A DNA stretch of 64,000 nucleotides from Hafnia paralvei ATCC 29927. GTDB taxonomy: Bacteria > Pseudomonadota > Gammaproteobacteria > Enterobacterales > Enterobacteriaceae. The stretch covers positions 200,493-264,492 of the forward strand of contig NZ_LXET01000041.1 in assembly GCF_001655005.1 (NCBI RefSeq). Reading direction: 5' to 3'. Shown here one piece after another: positions 7,897 to 16,305 of the stretch. The translations under genes and the position numbers were made by a program. How positions within the stretch are numbered: position 1 is the first letter of the stretch; each line of letters starts with the position of its first letter. A model generated the notes under the pieces. That model was not told where the DNA came from. It ran no database searches and saw nothing but the letters and a program-made list of their open reading frames with translations.

Positions 7897-8705
7897 AAAG
7901 CAATGACCTGGTCGATCAAATCATGGCGCAGGTGATAGCAAAAGTCAGTGAACACGCTCCGGCGTCTTCTGCACAACCATCCTATAAACAACGAGATACG
8001 GCTATGGCTGAGAAAGCTTGCAGTTTAACGGAATTTGTTGGTACCGCCATCGGCGACACGGTCGGACTGGTTATCGCCAACGTAGACAGCGCCCTACTGG
8101 ACGCAATGAAGTTGGAAAAACGCTATCGCTCGATCGGTATTTTGGGCGCTCGCACCGGCGCGGGGCCACACATCATGGCGGCGGATGAAGCCGTAAAAGC
8201 CACCAATACCGAAGTGGTCAGCATTGAATTACCTCGCGATACCAAAGGCGGCGCGGGTCATGGCTCGCTGATTATCTTTGGTGGCGATGACGTTTCTGAT
8301 GTGAAACGTGCCGTCGAAGTGGCATTGAAAGAGTTAGACCGGACCTTTGGCGACGTTTACGGCAATGAAGCGGGCCACATTGAGCTGCAATACAGCGCAC
8401 GCGCTAGCCACGCGCTGGAAAAAGCCTTTGGCGCACCGCTGGGTCGCTCTTGTGGCGTGATTGTTGGCGCGCCTGCCTCGATTGGCGTGTTGATGGCCGA
8501 CACCGCCGTGAAATCCGCCAACGTTGACGTAGTGGCTTACAGTTCCCCTGCACAGGGCACCAGCTTTAGTAACGAAGTCATTCTGGTTATCTCCGGCGAC
8601 TCTGGCGCAGTGCGTCAGGCCGTCATTTCTGCCCGTGAGATCGGCAAAACGGTATTAGCAACCTTGGGTTCTGAACCCAAAAACGACCGCCCTTCTTACA
8701 TCTGA
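7893..8705 (+). CDS. pduB: Microcompartment shell protein PduB (with internal start PduB')
   Basis: A major trimeric shell protein made of two fused BMC domains, 270 residues as in Salmonella. The first 37 residues form an extension that in Salmonella binds the enzyme core to the shell. A second start, ATG at 8004 (MAEKACSLTEFVG), would give the short form PduB', which is established for the family. The domains are visible from repeated patterns, for example GAGPHIMAADEAVKATN in the first half and GVLMADTAVKSANVDVV in the second. The four-base ATGA overlap with pduA implies coupling. Confidence 0.96.
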   Translation: MKSNDLVDQIMAQVIAKVSEHAPASSAQPSYKQRDTAMAEKACSLTEFVGTAIGDTVGLVIANVDSALLDAMKLEKRYRSIGILGARTGAGPHIMAADEAVKATNTEVVSIELPRDTKGGAGHGSLIIFGGDDVSDVKRAVEVALKELDRTFGDVYGNEAGHIELQYSARASHALEKAFGAPLGRSCGVIVGAPASIGVLMADTAVKSANVDVVAYSSPAQGTSFSNEVILVISGDSGAVRQAVISAREIGKTVLATLGSEPKNDRPSYI

Positions 8706-8725
8706 TGCCACAGTGAGGCTGTTTC

Positions 8726-10390
8726 ATGAAATCGAAAAGATTTGAAGCATTGGCGAAACGCCCCGTTAATCAGGACGGTTTTGTCAAAGAATGGATCGAA
8801 GAAGGCTTTATTGCCATGGAAAGCCCGAACGATCCGAAGCCATCCATCAAGATAGTGAACGGTGTCGTGACCGAGCTCGACGGCAAGCCGCAAAGCAGTT
8901 TTGACCTGATTGACCACTTCATCGCCCGCTACGGCATCAACCTAGAGCGTGCAGAAGAAGTGATGCAGATGGACTCTGTCAAACTGGCCAACATGCTGTG
9001 TGATCCCAATGTGTCACGCCGCACCATTGTGCCACTGACCACCGCTATGACACCGGCCAAAATCGTCGAAGTCGTCTCCCACATGAACGTGGTAGAAATG
9101 ATGATGTCGATGCAGAAAATGCGCGCCCGTCGAACGCCGTCACAGCAAGCTCACGTCACTAACGTGAAAGACAACCCTGTACAAATTGCTGCCGATGCCG
9201 CTGAAGGCGCATTCCGTGGTTTTGATGAACAAGAAACCACCGTCGCCGTGGCTCGCTATGCGCCATTCAATGCAATTGCACTGCTCGTAGGTTCCCAAGT
9301 CGGTCGCCCTGGCGTTCTAACACAGTGTTCTCTGGAAGAGGCCACCGAGCTAAAGCTAGGGATGCTGGGCCACACCTGTTACGCAGAAACCATTTCGGTA
9401 TATGGAACTGAACCCGTCTTTACCGATGGTGATGATACACCATGGTCTAAAGGTTTCCTCGCTTCGTCTTATGCATCACGTGGTTTGAAAATGCGCTTCA
9501 CCTCCGGCTCAGGCTCCGAAGTCCAGATGGGCTACGCCGAAGGGAAATCCATGCTGTATCTGGAAGCGCGCTGTATTTATATCACCAAAGCCGCAGGGGT
9601 TCAGGGATTACAAAACGGCTCCGTGAGCTGTGTCGGTGTCCCTTCCGCAGTGCCATCAGGCATTCGCGCCATTTTGGCGGAAAACCTGATTTGTTCAGCA
9701 CTGGATTTGGAATGTGCATCCAGTAACGACCAAACCTTTACCCATTCGGATATGCGTCGTACCGCTCGCTTGCTGATGCAATTCCTGCCGGGCACTGACT
9801 TCATCTCGTCCGGTTATTCAGCGGTGCCTAACTACGACAACATGTTCGCGGGCTCCAACGAAGATGCCGAAGATTTTGATGATTACAACGTCCTACAGCG
9901 CGATCTGAAAGTGGATGGTGGCCTGCGCCCCGTACTGGAAGCTGACGTGGTCGCGATTCGTAATAAAGCCGCCCGCGCACTGCAAGCCGTATTCGCGGGA
10001 ATGGGGCTTCCGCCTATCACCGACGAAGAGGTGATTGCCGCGACCTACGCTCACGGCTCCAAAGACATGCCCGAACGCAACATCGTTGAAGACATCAAGT
10101 TCGCTCAGGAAATCATCAGCAAAAACCGTACCGGTTTGGAAGTGGTGAAAGCATTAGCGCAAGGCGGCTTTGAGGATGTGGCGCAAGACATGCTGAACAT
10201 CCAGAAAGCCAAGATAGCCGGTGACTACCTGCATACCTCAGCCATCATCAAAGGCAACAACCAAGTGCTGTCCGCGGTGAATGACGTCAATGACTATGCA
10301 GGACCAGCGACCGGTTACCGGCTAGAAGGTGCACGTTGGGAAGAAATTAAAAATATTCCAAACGCGCTTGATCCGAATGAGCTTGGCTAA
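8726..10390 (+). CDS. pduC: Propanediol dehydratase large subunit PduC
   Basis: The catalytic alpha subunit of adenosylcobalamin-dependent diol dehydratase, which converts 1,2-propanediol to propionaldehyde inside the microcompartment. The 554 residues equal the Salmonella length and begin MKSKRFEALAKRPVNQDGF, the standard start. The body forms a TIM barrel that holds the substrate and faces the cofactor bound by PduD and PduC together. GAGG lies before the ATG. Spacing is 20 bases after pduB and 12 before pduD. No disruption is seen. Confidence 0.98.
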   Translation: MKSKRFEALAKRPVNQDGFVKEWIEEGFIAMESPNDPKPSIKIVNGVVTELDGKPQSSFDLIDHFIARYGINLERAEEVMQMDSVKLANMLCDPNVSRRTIVPLTTAMTPAKIVEVVSHMNVVEMMMSMQKMRARRTPSQQAHVTNVKDNPVQIAADAAEGAFRGFDEQETTVAVARYAPFNAIALLVGSQVGRPGVLTQCSLEEATELKLGMLGHTCYAETISVYGTEPVFTDGDDTPWSKGFLASSYASRGLKMRFTSGSGSEVQMGYAEGKSMLYLEARCIYITKAAGVQGLQNGSVSCVGVPSAVPSGIRAILAENLICSALDLECASSNDQTFTHSDMRRTARLLMQFLPGTDFISSGYSAVPNYDNMFAGSNEDAEDFDDYNVLQRDLKVDGGLRPVLEADVVAIRNKAARALQAVFAGMGLPPITDEEVIAATYAHGSKDMPERNIVEDIKFAQEIISKNRTGLEVVKALAQGGFEDVAQDMLNIQKAKIAGDYLHTSAIIKGNNQVLSAVNDVNDYAGPATGYRLEGARWEEIKNIPNALDPNELG

Positions 10391-10402
10391 GGGGTTCACG
10401 AA

Positions 10403-11077
10403 ATGGTGGATATTAACGAAAAACTGTTACGCCAAATTATTGAAAGCGTATTGCAGGAAGTGCAGGGAGACCAGAATACCGTCTCCTTTAAGCAAGAGAA
10501 CCAACCCGCGCCAGCTGCTACCGCCGTTGCATCAGGGGATTTTCTCACTGAGGTTGGTGAAGCGCGTCCCGGCACCCAACAGGATGAAGTCATCATTGCC
10601 GTCGGTCCCGCCTTTGGCCTGTCACAAACCGCCAATATCGTTGGCATACCACACAAAAATATTCTGCGTGAATTAATTGCGGGTATCGAAGAGGAAGGCA
10701 TCAAGGCGCGGGTTATCCGCTGCTTTAAATCCTCTGATGTGGCCTTTGTTGCGGTAGAAGGCAACCGCCTCAGCGGTTCGGGGATCTCTATTGGCATCCA
10801 GTCAAAAGGTACCACGGTCATTCATCAACGCGGTTTGCCTCCGCTCTCTAATCTCGAGCTGTTTCCACAGGCTCCTCTGTTGACTCTGGATACCTACCGT
10901 CTGATTGGTAAAAACGCCGCGCGCTACGCCAAACGAGAATCACCACAGCCGGTTCCAACCCTGAATGACCAAATGGCTCGGCCAAAGTATCAGGCCAAAT
11001 CTGCGATTCTGCACATCAAAGAAACCAAATATGTGGTGACTGGTAAGAATCCTCAGGAACTCCAGGTGGCGCTTTAA
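10403..11077 (+). CDS. pduD: Propanediol dehydratase medium subunit PduD
   Basis: The beta subunit of diol dehydratase, 224 residues as in Salmonella. It helps bind the lower face of the B12 cofactor. The first 18 residues, MVDINEKLLRQIIESVLQ, form the amphipathic helix that acts as the encapsulation peptide, followed by a flexible Ala/Pro-rich stretch and then the folded domain (EVIIAVGPAFGLSQT, GIEEEGIKARVIRCF, SGSGISIGIQSKGTT). It lies between pduC and pduE with short gaps, so the three subunits should be made in step. Confidence 0.97.
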   Translation: MVDINEKLLRQIIESVLQEVQGDQNTVSFKQENQPAPAATAVASGDFLTEVGEARPGTQQDEVIIAVGPAFGLSQTANIVGIPHKNILRELIAGIEEEGIKARVIRCFKSSDVAFVAVEGNRLSGSGISIGIQSKGTTVIHQRGLPPLSNLELFPQAPLLTLDTYRLIGKNAARYAKRESPQPVPTLNDQMARPKYQAKSAILHIKETKYVVTGKNPQELQVAL

Positions 11078-11091
11078 CAAAGGAAAACACG

Positions 11092-11616
11092 ATGAATTCC
11101 GAAGCTATTGAATCCATGGTTCGCGATGTGCTGAGCAAGATGAACAGCTTGCAAGGCCAAACACCCGCGGCAGCTTCTACTCCAGCAGCCAGTTCGCGTA
11201 GTGACGCCAAAGTCTCTGATTATCCTCTGGCGAATAAACACCCCGACTGGGTGAAAACCGCAACCCATAAAACGTTAGATGACCTCACGCTGGCGAACGT
11301 GTTGAACGGCAGCGTCACCTCACAGGATTTGCGCATTACGCCTGAAATCCTGCGCATTCAGGCATCAATTGCCAAAGATGCGGGCCGTCCTCTGCTGGCG
11401 ATGAACTTTGAGCGCGCCGCTGAGCTGACCGCGGTGCCCGATGACAAGGTGCTGGATATCTACAACGCCCTGCGCCCATACCGCTCCAGCAAAGAAGAGC
11501 TGAATGCAATCGCCGATGACTTAGAACAGACCTACCACGCGACCATCTGCGCCGCCTTCGTGCGAGAAGCCGCTGTTTTGTATGTTCAGCGCAAAAAGCT
11601 CAAAGGCGACGATTAA
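11092..11616 (+). CDS. pduE: Propanediol dehydratase small subunit PduE
   Basis: The gamma subunit of diol dehydratase, 174 residues, one more than usual. The N-terminal helix MNSEAIESMVRDVLSKM resembles the encapsulation peptides of PduD and PduP, then an Ala/Ser-rich linker leads to the conserved domain with YPLANKHPDWV, DLTLANVLNG and the AGRPLLAMNFERAAELT segment. AAAGGA precedes the ATG. The gene ends before an unusually long gap in the operon (135 bases), where a hairpin lies. Confidence 0.97.
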   Translation: MNSEAIESMVRDVLSKMNSLQGQTPAAASTPAASSRSDAKVSDYPLANKHPDWVKTATHKTLDDLTLANVLNGSVTSQDLRITPEILRIQASIAKDAGRPLLAMNFERAAELTAVPDDKVLDIYNALRPYRSSKEELNAIADDLEQTYHATICAAFVREAAVLYVQRKKLKGDD

Positions 11617-11700
11617 TTTGGCGATATCGAGCGGAGGGAGATAGGTCGTTGGGGTCGTAGCGCGCTAATCCGCCTCACTCTCCAAGACATACAGCCCTTC

Positions 11701-11723
11701 CCCCTCAATAAAAAATGAGGGGA
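11701..11723 (+). promoter_or_regulatory. Hairpin in the pduE-pduG gap
   Basis: CCCCTCA and TGAGGGG pair perfectly around an A-rich loop in the only long gap of the pdu operon (11617-11751). No T-run follows, so it is unlikely to be a full terminator. It may mark an RNA processing or stabilising site that sets dehydratase above reactivase levels. Confidence 0.5.
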
Positions 11724-11751
11724 TTACTATCAGCAACTTAAGGCAGGAAAT

Positions 11752-13587
11752 ATGGGTCGGCATCGGTATATAGCAGGCGTGGATATTGGCAACTCATCAA
11801 CGGAAGTGGCATTGGCGCAAATTGCAGCTGACGGTCAATTGCAATTTGTTGCCAGCGCTATGACGGAGACTACCGGTATCAAAGGGACGCAACGCAACAT
11901 TTTCGGCATCAATAAGGCGCTGAACATGTTGGTGGAAAAAGCGGGTATCGCCCTGAGTGATATCAGCCTGATCCGCATCAACGAAGCGACCCCCGTCATT
12001 GGTGACGTGGCGATGGAAACCATCACGGAAACCATCATTACTGAATCCACCATGATCGGCCATAACCCAAAGACGCCCGGTGGACTGGGATTGGGTGTAG
12101 GGCTGACCATCACTATAGATGAACTGGTCACTCGTGATCCGACCCAGCCTTACATCCTGGTCGTACCGTCTGCCGTGGATTTTGCCGATGTCGCTGCCGT
12201 AGTCAATGCCGCCAACGGCGCAGGATATCGCATTACAGCGATTATCCTGCAACGTGATGATGGTGTGTTGGTGAGCAACCGCCTCACGCAACCACTGCCC
12301 ATCGTCGACGAAGTGCTGCATATCGACCGTATCCCTATGGGCATGCTGGCGGCGGTTGAAGTTGCGATGCCGGGTCAGGTAATAGAAACCCTATCTAACC
12401 CTTATGGCATTGCCACGGTTTTCGAACTCAGCGCAGAAGAAACCAAAAACATCGTGCCAGTGGCTCGCGCATTGATTGGCACTCGATCTGCGGTCGTGGT
12501 GAAAACCCCCGCTGGCGATGTTAAAGCCCGCTCTATTCCAGCCGGACATCTGGAGTTATTTGCTGACGGGCGCACTGTGCGAGTGGATGTCGCAACCGGT
12601 GCGGAAACCATTATGACGGCGGTGAATCGCTTCCGGCATCTGGACAACGTAAGTGGCGAAGCCGGCACCAATATTGGCGGCATGCTTGAGCACGTGCGTC
12701 ATACCATGGCTGAGCTGACCAACAAGCCCGCTAATGAAATCTTTATTCAGGATTTGCTGGCTGTAGACACTGCTGTACCGGTCAATGTCATTGGTGGTCT
12801 GGCGGGTGAATTCTCGCTCGAGCAGGCGGTGGGTATTGCCTCCATGGTGAAGTCTGACCGTCTGCAAATGGCCCATATTGCCAGCGAAATTGAAAAGACA
12901 CTGAATATTGATGTGCAGGTTGGGGGGGCAGAGGCCGAGGCTGCAATACTTGGCGCACTGACCACACCAGGAACGCGTCGGCCGTTGGCCATCCTCGATC
13001 TCGGGGCGGGTTCTACCGATGCCTCCATCATCAATGCGCAAGGTCAAATCGTCGCGACGCATCTGGCCGGTGCTGGCGACATGGTGACGATGATAGTGGC
13101 GTCTGAGCTCGATCTCCAAGACCGATACTTGGCCGAAGACATCAAGAAATACCCCTTAGCAAAAGTGGAAAGTCTGTTCCATCTTCGCCACGAAGACGGC
13201 AGCGTCCAGTTCTTCCCACAACCGCTACCGCCAGAGGTTTTTGCTCGACTGGTGGTGGTGAAACCTGAAGGGTTAGTGCCGCTGCCGGGAAATTATGCGC
13301 TGGAAAAAGTGCGCAATATCCGACGCTCAGCCAAAGAGCGGGTATTCGTCACCAATGCTTTACGCGCGCTACGGCAGGTCAGCCCGACCGGTAATATCCG
13401 CGATATCCCCTTCGTGGTGCTGGTCGGCGGCTCATCGCTGGATTTTGAAATTCCACAATTAGTGACCGACGCCCTCTCCCACTACAAGCTGGTGGCCGGT
13501 CGCGGCAATATCCGCGCCAGCGAAGGCCCGCGTAACGCGGTCGCCACCGGATTGATTCTGGCTTATCAGCGGGAGAGTGGCCGATGA
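11752..13587 (+). CDS. pduG: Diol dehydratase reactivase large subunit PduG
   Basis: PduG with PduH forms the chaperone-like reactivase that swaps damaged cobalamin out of diol dehydratase using ATP. The 611-residue protein begins MGRHRYIAGVDIGNSSTEVALA, with the phosphate-binding DIGNSST of the Hsp70/actin-type ATPase fold, and has the second phosphate motif ILDLGAGSTDASII in the middle. The C-terminal VVLVGGSSLDFEIPQLV is the adenosine-binding segment. AGGAAAT lies before the ATG, and it ends with an ATGA overlap into pduH. Confidence 0.97.
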   Translation: MGRHRYIAGVDIGNSSTEVALAQIAADGQLQFVASAMTETTGIKGTQRNIFGINKALNMLVEKAGIALSDISLIRINEATPVIGDVAMETITETIITESTMIGHNPKTPGGLGLGVGLTITIDELVTRDPTQPYILVVPSAVDFADVAAVVNAANGAGYRITAIILQRDDGVLVSNRLTQPLPIVDEVLHIDRIPMGMLAAVEVAMPGQVIETLSNPYGIATVFELSAEETKNIVPVARALIGTRSAVVVKTPAGDVKARSIPAGHLELFADGRTVRVDVATGAETIMTAVNRFRHLDNVSGEAGTNIGGMLEHVRHTMAELTNKPANEIFIQDLLAVDTAVPVNVIGGLAGEFSLEQAVGIASMVKSDRLQMAHIASEIEKTLNIDVQVGGAEAEAAILGALTTPGTRRPLAILDLGAGSTDASIINAQGQIVATHLAGAGDMVTMIVASELDLQDRYLAEDIKKYPLAKVESLFHLRHEDGSVQFFPQPLPPEVFARLVVVKPEGLVPLPGNYALEKVRNIRRSAKERVFVTNALRALRQVSPTGNIRDIPFVVLVGGSSLDFEIPQLVTDALSHYKLVAGRGNIRASEGPRNAVATGLILAYQRESGR

Positions 13588-13958
13588 ACTTCCCTAACGA
13601 TGCGCCAGCCATTGTTATCAGCCTCACCTCATCAACGCCCGAGGCGATCTGGCATCAAGTATTGCTCGGTATTGAGGAAGAAGGCATTCCTTGGCAATGG
13701 CAGCAAGACGATGACGCTGATGCAGTACAACGCGCTTGGCAGGCAGCGACCCGCTCACCGTTATTGGTTGGGCTAGCCTGTTCTGCCGACGAAATCATCG
13801 TGCATTTCCGAAATCTCCCCCCAGCTAGCCCGCTGTTTCGGCAGGCGTGGGGGCAAGACAAAGACCAATTGCGGCAGCTAGGTAACAACGCCGCCCGCTT
13901 GGTTAAAGGTTTACCGTTTAAGTTGTCACCCAAAAGTCATTCCCACAACCCCGATTAA
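13584..13958 (+). CDS. pduH: Diol dehydratase reactivase small subunit PduH
   Basis: The small reactivase subunit, 124 residues, a little longer than the usual 116 or so. It resembles the fold of the dehydratase PduD subunit, which it displaces during cofactor exchange; GIEEEGIPWQWQ mirrors the GIEEEGIKARVI segment of PduD in this window, as expected. The start overlaps the pduG stop by four bases, ensuring paired production. The C-terminus ends in LVKGLPFKLSPKSH with a basic tail. Confidence 0.95.
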   Translation: MNFPNDAPAIVISLTSSTPEAIWHQVLLGIEEEGIPWQWQQDDDADAVQRAWQAATRSPLLVGLACSADEIIVHFRNLPPASPLFRQAWGQDKDQLRQLGNNAARLVKGLPFKLSPKSHSHNPD

Positions 13959-13970
13959 GGATAGAGAAAT

Positions 13971-14246
13971 ATGAATAATGCACTGGGATTAGTCGAAACC
14001 AAAGGCCTAGTCGCGGCAATTGAAGCGGCTGACGCTATGGTCAAATCAGCCAACGTACAGTTGGTTGGCTACGAGAAGATCGGATCCGGCTTGGTCACCG
14101 TCATGGTGCGCGGCGATGTTGGCGCAGTTAAAGCAGCCGTTGACGCGGGTTCTGCGGCTGCCAGCGCGGTGGGTGAAGTGAAGTCTTGCCATGTGATCCC
14201 TCGTCCGCATAGCGATGTAGAAGCCATTTTACCGACCTCTGCCTAA
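13971..14246 (+). CDS. pduJ: Microcompartment shell protein PduJ
   Basis: A 91-residue single BMC-domain protein, one of the most abundant hexameric shell tiles and important for closing edges. It is close to PduA of the same operon (GLVETKGLVAAIEAADAMVKSAN against GMVETKGLTAAIEAADTMVKSAN in part), differing at scattered positions and at the C-terminus. Two near-identical genes 6.4 kb apart provide a possible recombination target, but both are intact here. Confidence 0.97.
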   Translation: MNNALGLVETKGLVAAIEAADAMVKSANVQLVGYEKIGSGLVTVMVRGDVGAVKAAVDAGSAAASAVGEVKSCHVIPRPHSDVEAILPTSA

Positions 14247-14267
14247 GGGTAAGAAGAGGAGCACAGC

Positions 14268-14867
14268 GTGAAAACGTCACTGGGTTTACTCGAAGTTAGT
14301 GGTCTAGCGCTGGCGATCGGTGCGGCGGATGCCATGGCAAAAGCGGCATCCGTCAGCCTGATTGATATAGAAAAAACCAACGGCTCGGGTTGGATGTTAA
14401 TCCGCCTGACCGGTGATGTGGCGTCGGTTCAGGCGGCAATCAATACCGGTGCCGCCTTTGCCCAGCAACATCATGGTTTAGTGTCGCGTGCCATTTTGGC
14501 TCGTCCAGCAGATGCCCTAATGGCGCATTGGCAAACGCCCCAGCGTGAGTCGATAGATCCCGAACCAGCCACCTTGCGTGAACCAACGCATAAGGTCGCT
14601 TCTGAAAGGGATATCACTGAAATATGTGTACCTGAAAAAGTGGAAGCTGCATCGGAAAGAGAAGAAACAGCGGCTCCGCTCCCTGTCGATACCGTCACCG
14701 ACGAGACGAGTGACATCGCCATCGGTGAGGAAAAACAGGATGTAAAAAATGAGGTTCCGCCAGCGCTGAGTGTGAGCTGCAATCTCTGCCTAGATCCGGC
14801 TTGCCGACGCCATAAAGGTGAGCCCCGTTTTCGCTGTATCCATGCGGCTAAGCGAGGAAAAGTCTGA
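14268..14867 (+). CDS. pduK: Microcompartment shell protein PduK with cysteine-rich tail
   Basis: A minor shell protein: an N-terminal BMC domain (about residues 1-90, SLGLLEVSGLALAIGAADAM) joined by a linker to a C-terminal cysteine motif, CNLCLDPACRRHKG, near residue 170 that is suited to bind an iron-sulfur cluster or zinc. The linker is highly charged, rich in Glu, Thr and Ala, and makes the protein 199 residues against about 160 in Salmonella. Shell position and metal site are family knowledge; the role of the longer linker is unknown. It shares one base with pduL (TGATG). Confidence 0.93.
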   Translation: MKTSLGLLEVSGLALAIGAADAMAKAASVSLIDIEKTNGSGWMLIRLTGDVASVQAAINTGAAFAQQHHGLVSRAILARPADALMAHWQTPQRESIDPEPATLREPTHKVASERDITEICVPEKVEAASEREETAAPLPVDTVTDETSDIAIGEEKQDVKNEVPPALSVSCNLCLDPACRRHKGEPRFRCIHAAKRGKV

Positions 14868-15517
14868 TGGAAAAAACGTTACTGGAACCCGTTGTCAGTA
14901 AGATCCTCGACGAAATGCGTCTTCGTCCGATCCCGCTTGGGGTTTCCAATCGACACCTGCACCTCTCGGTGCAGGACTACCAACAATTATTTCCCAATCA
15001 GCCACTGATTGAGAAAAAAGCGCTGCTCCAACCCGGTCAATTTGCCGCCGAACAAACGGTAACGCTGGTGGGCCCCAAAGGCAGCCTAAAAAACGTTCGA
15101 ATTCTTGGCCCTCTGCGCAGCCACAGTCAGGTTGAGATCTCCCGTACCGATGCCCGCACGTTGGGTATTCATGCACCGCTGCGTATGTCTGGGAATCTGG
15201 ACCAAACCCCCGCTATTCGGTTGGTCAGTCCGTACGGTGAACTGGAGCTACCGCAGGGAGTCATTGTGGCGCAGCGCCATATCCATATGTCACCGCTGGA
15301 TGCCCTGCTCTATCGCGTTAAACACGGTGACTGCGTACAGGTCGCCATTCAGGGCAGCGGTCGCAGGCTGATCTTAGACGATGTTGCTATTCGGGTTTCC
15401 CCACAAATGAAACTGGAAATGCACATCGATACCGATGAGGCCAATGCCGCAGGCGCTGACGACCCAGCGGCTTTTGCCACGTTGCGGCCTTCATCAGCAC
15501 GGACACAACAGCCATGA
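14867..15517 (+). CDS. pduL: Phosphate propanoyltransferase PduL
   Basis: PduL converts propionyl-CoA and phosphate to propionyl phosphate and recycles CoA inside the microcompartment. The 216-residue protein has an N-terminal helical encapsulation peptide (LLEPVVSKILDEM), then two related beta-barrel domains carrying the zinc ligands: VSNRHLHLS near residue 28 and AQRHIHMSPLDA near residue 135. This family is unrelated to the classical Pta. It overlaps pduM by four bases. Confidence 0.96.
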   Translation: MEKTLLEPVVSKILDEMRLRPIPLGVSNRHLHLSVQDYQQLFPNQPLIEKKALLQPGQFAAEQTVTLVGPKGSLKNVRILGPLRSHSQVEISRTDARTLGIHAPLRMSGNLDQTPAIRLVSPYGELELPQGVIVAQRHIHMSPLDALLYRVKHGDCVQVAIQGSGRRLILDDVAIRVSPQMKLEMHIDTDEANAAGADDPAAFATLRPSSARTQQP

Positions 15518-16011
15518 ATCTCACTCAGGCGCAAACCGAACAACTGGTCAGCCAGATTGTCACGCGGTTGGTCGAGCGCGAACGCCGGGTTCACGCCTTG
15601 GGGTTGCCTCAGCTACGCGCCGGGCTCGACTCATCGGTATTCGTATTGAATGCCACTTTGCATCTGATGCTGCCGGATCTGGCATTTATCCGCCGATTGG
15701 CGCACGACGAAACCCAATGTCCGGCCGTTGCCGCTCTGCACGAAGCATGGTCGTGGGGGATGAAAGTTCATATCAGTTTGCATCGCCAATTGTTACCTGC
15801 GCTACCCGCAGCGGCATTGCGTCCGTTGCCCCTGAGTTTCAGCGACAGCCAAGGCGTTGCGGTACGGCTGCATGCGGGTCAGGTATTGAGCTATCGGGAT
15901 ATTGCCACCCTTTCCCCGGGATGGTTATTGATTGACCACCATACGCAGGTTACACCGCTGGCAAAGGACACCTTGTCAGCCCGTCACATTCAACTGTTAA
16001 GGCAGGAGTAA
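15514..16011 (+). CDS. pduM: Microcompartment assembly protein PduM
   Basis: A 165-residue protein needed for normal microcompartment formation in Salmonella; its biochemical role is unsettled. The opening NLTQAQTEQLVSQIVTRLVERE is a helical segment like an encapsulation peptide. No catalytic motif is visible. It overlaps pduL by four bases, is three bases from pduN, and sits in the standard order L-M-N. Confidence 0.92.
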   Translation: MNLTQAQTEQLVSQIVTRLVERERRVHALGLPQLRAGLDSSVFVLNATLHLMLPDLAFIRRLAHDETQCPAVAALHEAWSWGMKVHISLHRQLLPALPAAALRPLPLSFSDSQGVAVRLHAGQVLSYRDIATLSPGWLLIDHHTQVTPLAKDTLSARHIQLLRQE

Positions 16012-16014
16012 AAC

Positions 16015-16290
16015 ATGCAACTGGCCCGAGTGGTAGGTTCTGTCGTCTCAACGCAAAAGTCCCCGACGCTGATCGGTAAAAAGCTGCTGTTGGTACGCCG
16101 TGTCGCCGGTGACGGCTCGCTTCCACCTGATAGCAACACGCCAGATGAAGTCGCCGTCGACTCGGTCGGTGCGGGTCAAGGGGAATTAGTGTTGCTTTCA
16201 GCAGGGTCCAGCGCCCGACGTGTTTTTGCTGAGCCGAATGATGCCATCGATCTGGCCATCGTCGCCATTGTCGATGAATGCTCTTACTGA
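16015..16290 (+). CDS. pduN: Microcompartment vertex protein PduN
   Basis: A 91-residue member of the EutN/CcmL family that forms pentamers capping the vertices of the shell. The start MQLARVVGSVVSTQKSP and the segment LIGKKLLLVRRV are typical; VDSVGAGQGELVLLSAGSSAR matches the conserved GxGxGE-V-GSSAR pattern of the family. The length equals Salmonella PduN. Confidence 0.96.
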   Translation: MQLARVVGSVVSTQKSPTLIGKKLLLVRRVAGDGSLPPDSNTPDEVAVDSVGAGQGELVLLSAGSSARRVFAEPNDAIDLAIVAIVDECSY

Positions 16291-16305
16291 TGAGGCGGTG
16301 AGTTT

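Noticed and set aside
8696..8917. Minus-strand frame across the pduB-pduC junction
   Set aside because: Antisense to the start of pduC; no support.
12556..13119. 187-codon minus-strand frame within pduG
   Set aside because: Antisense shadow of a well-supported gene with no motif of its own.
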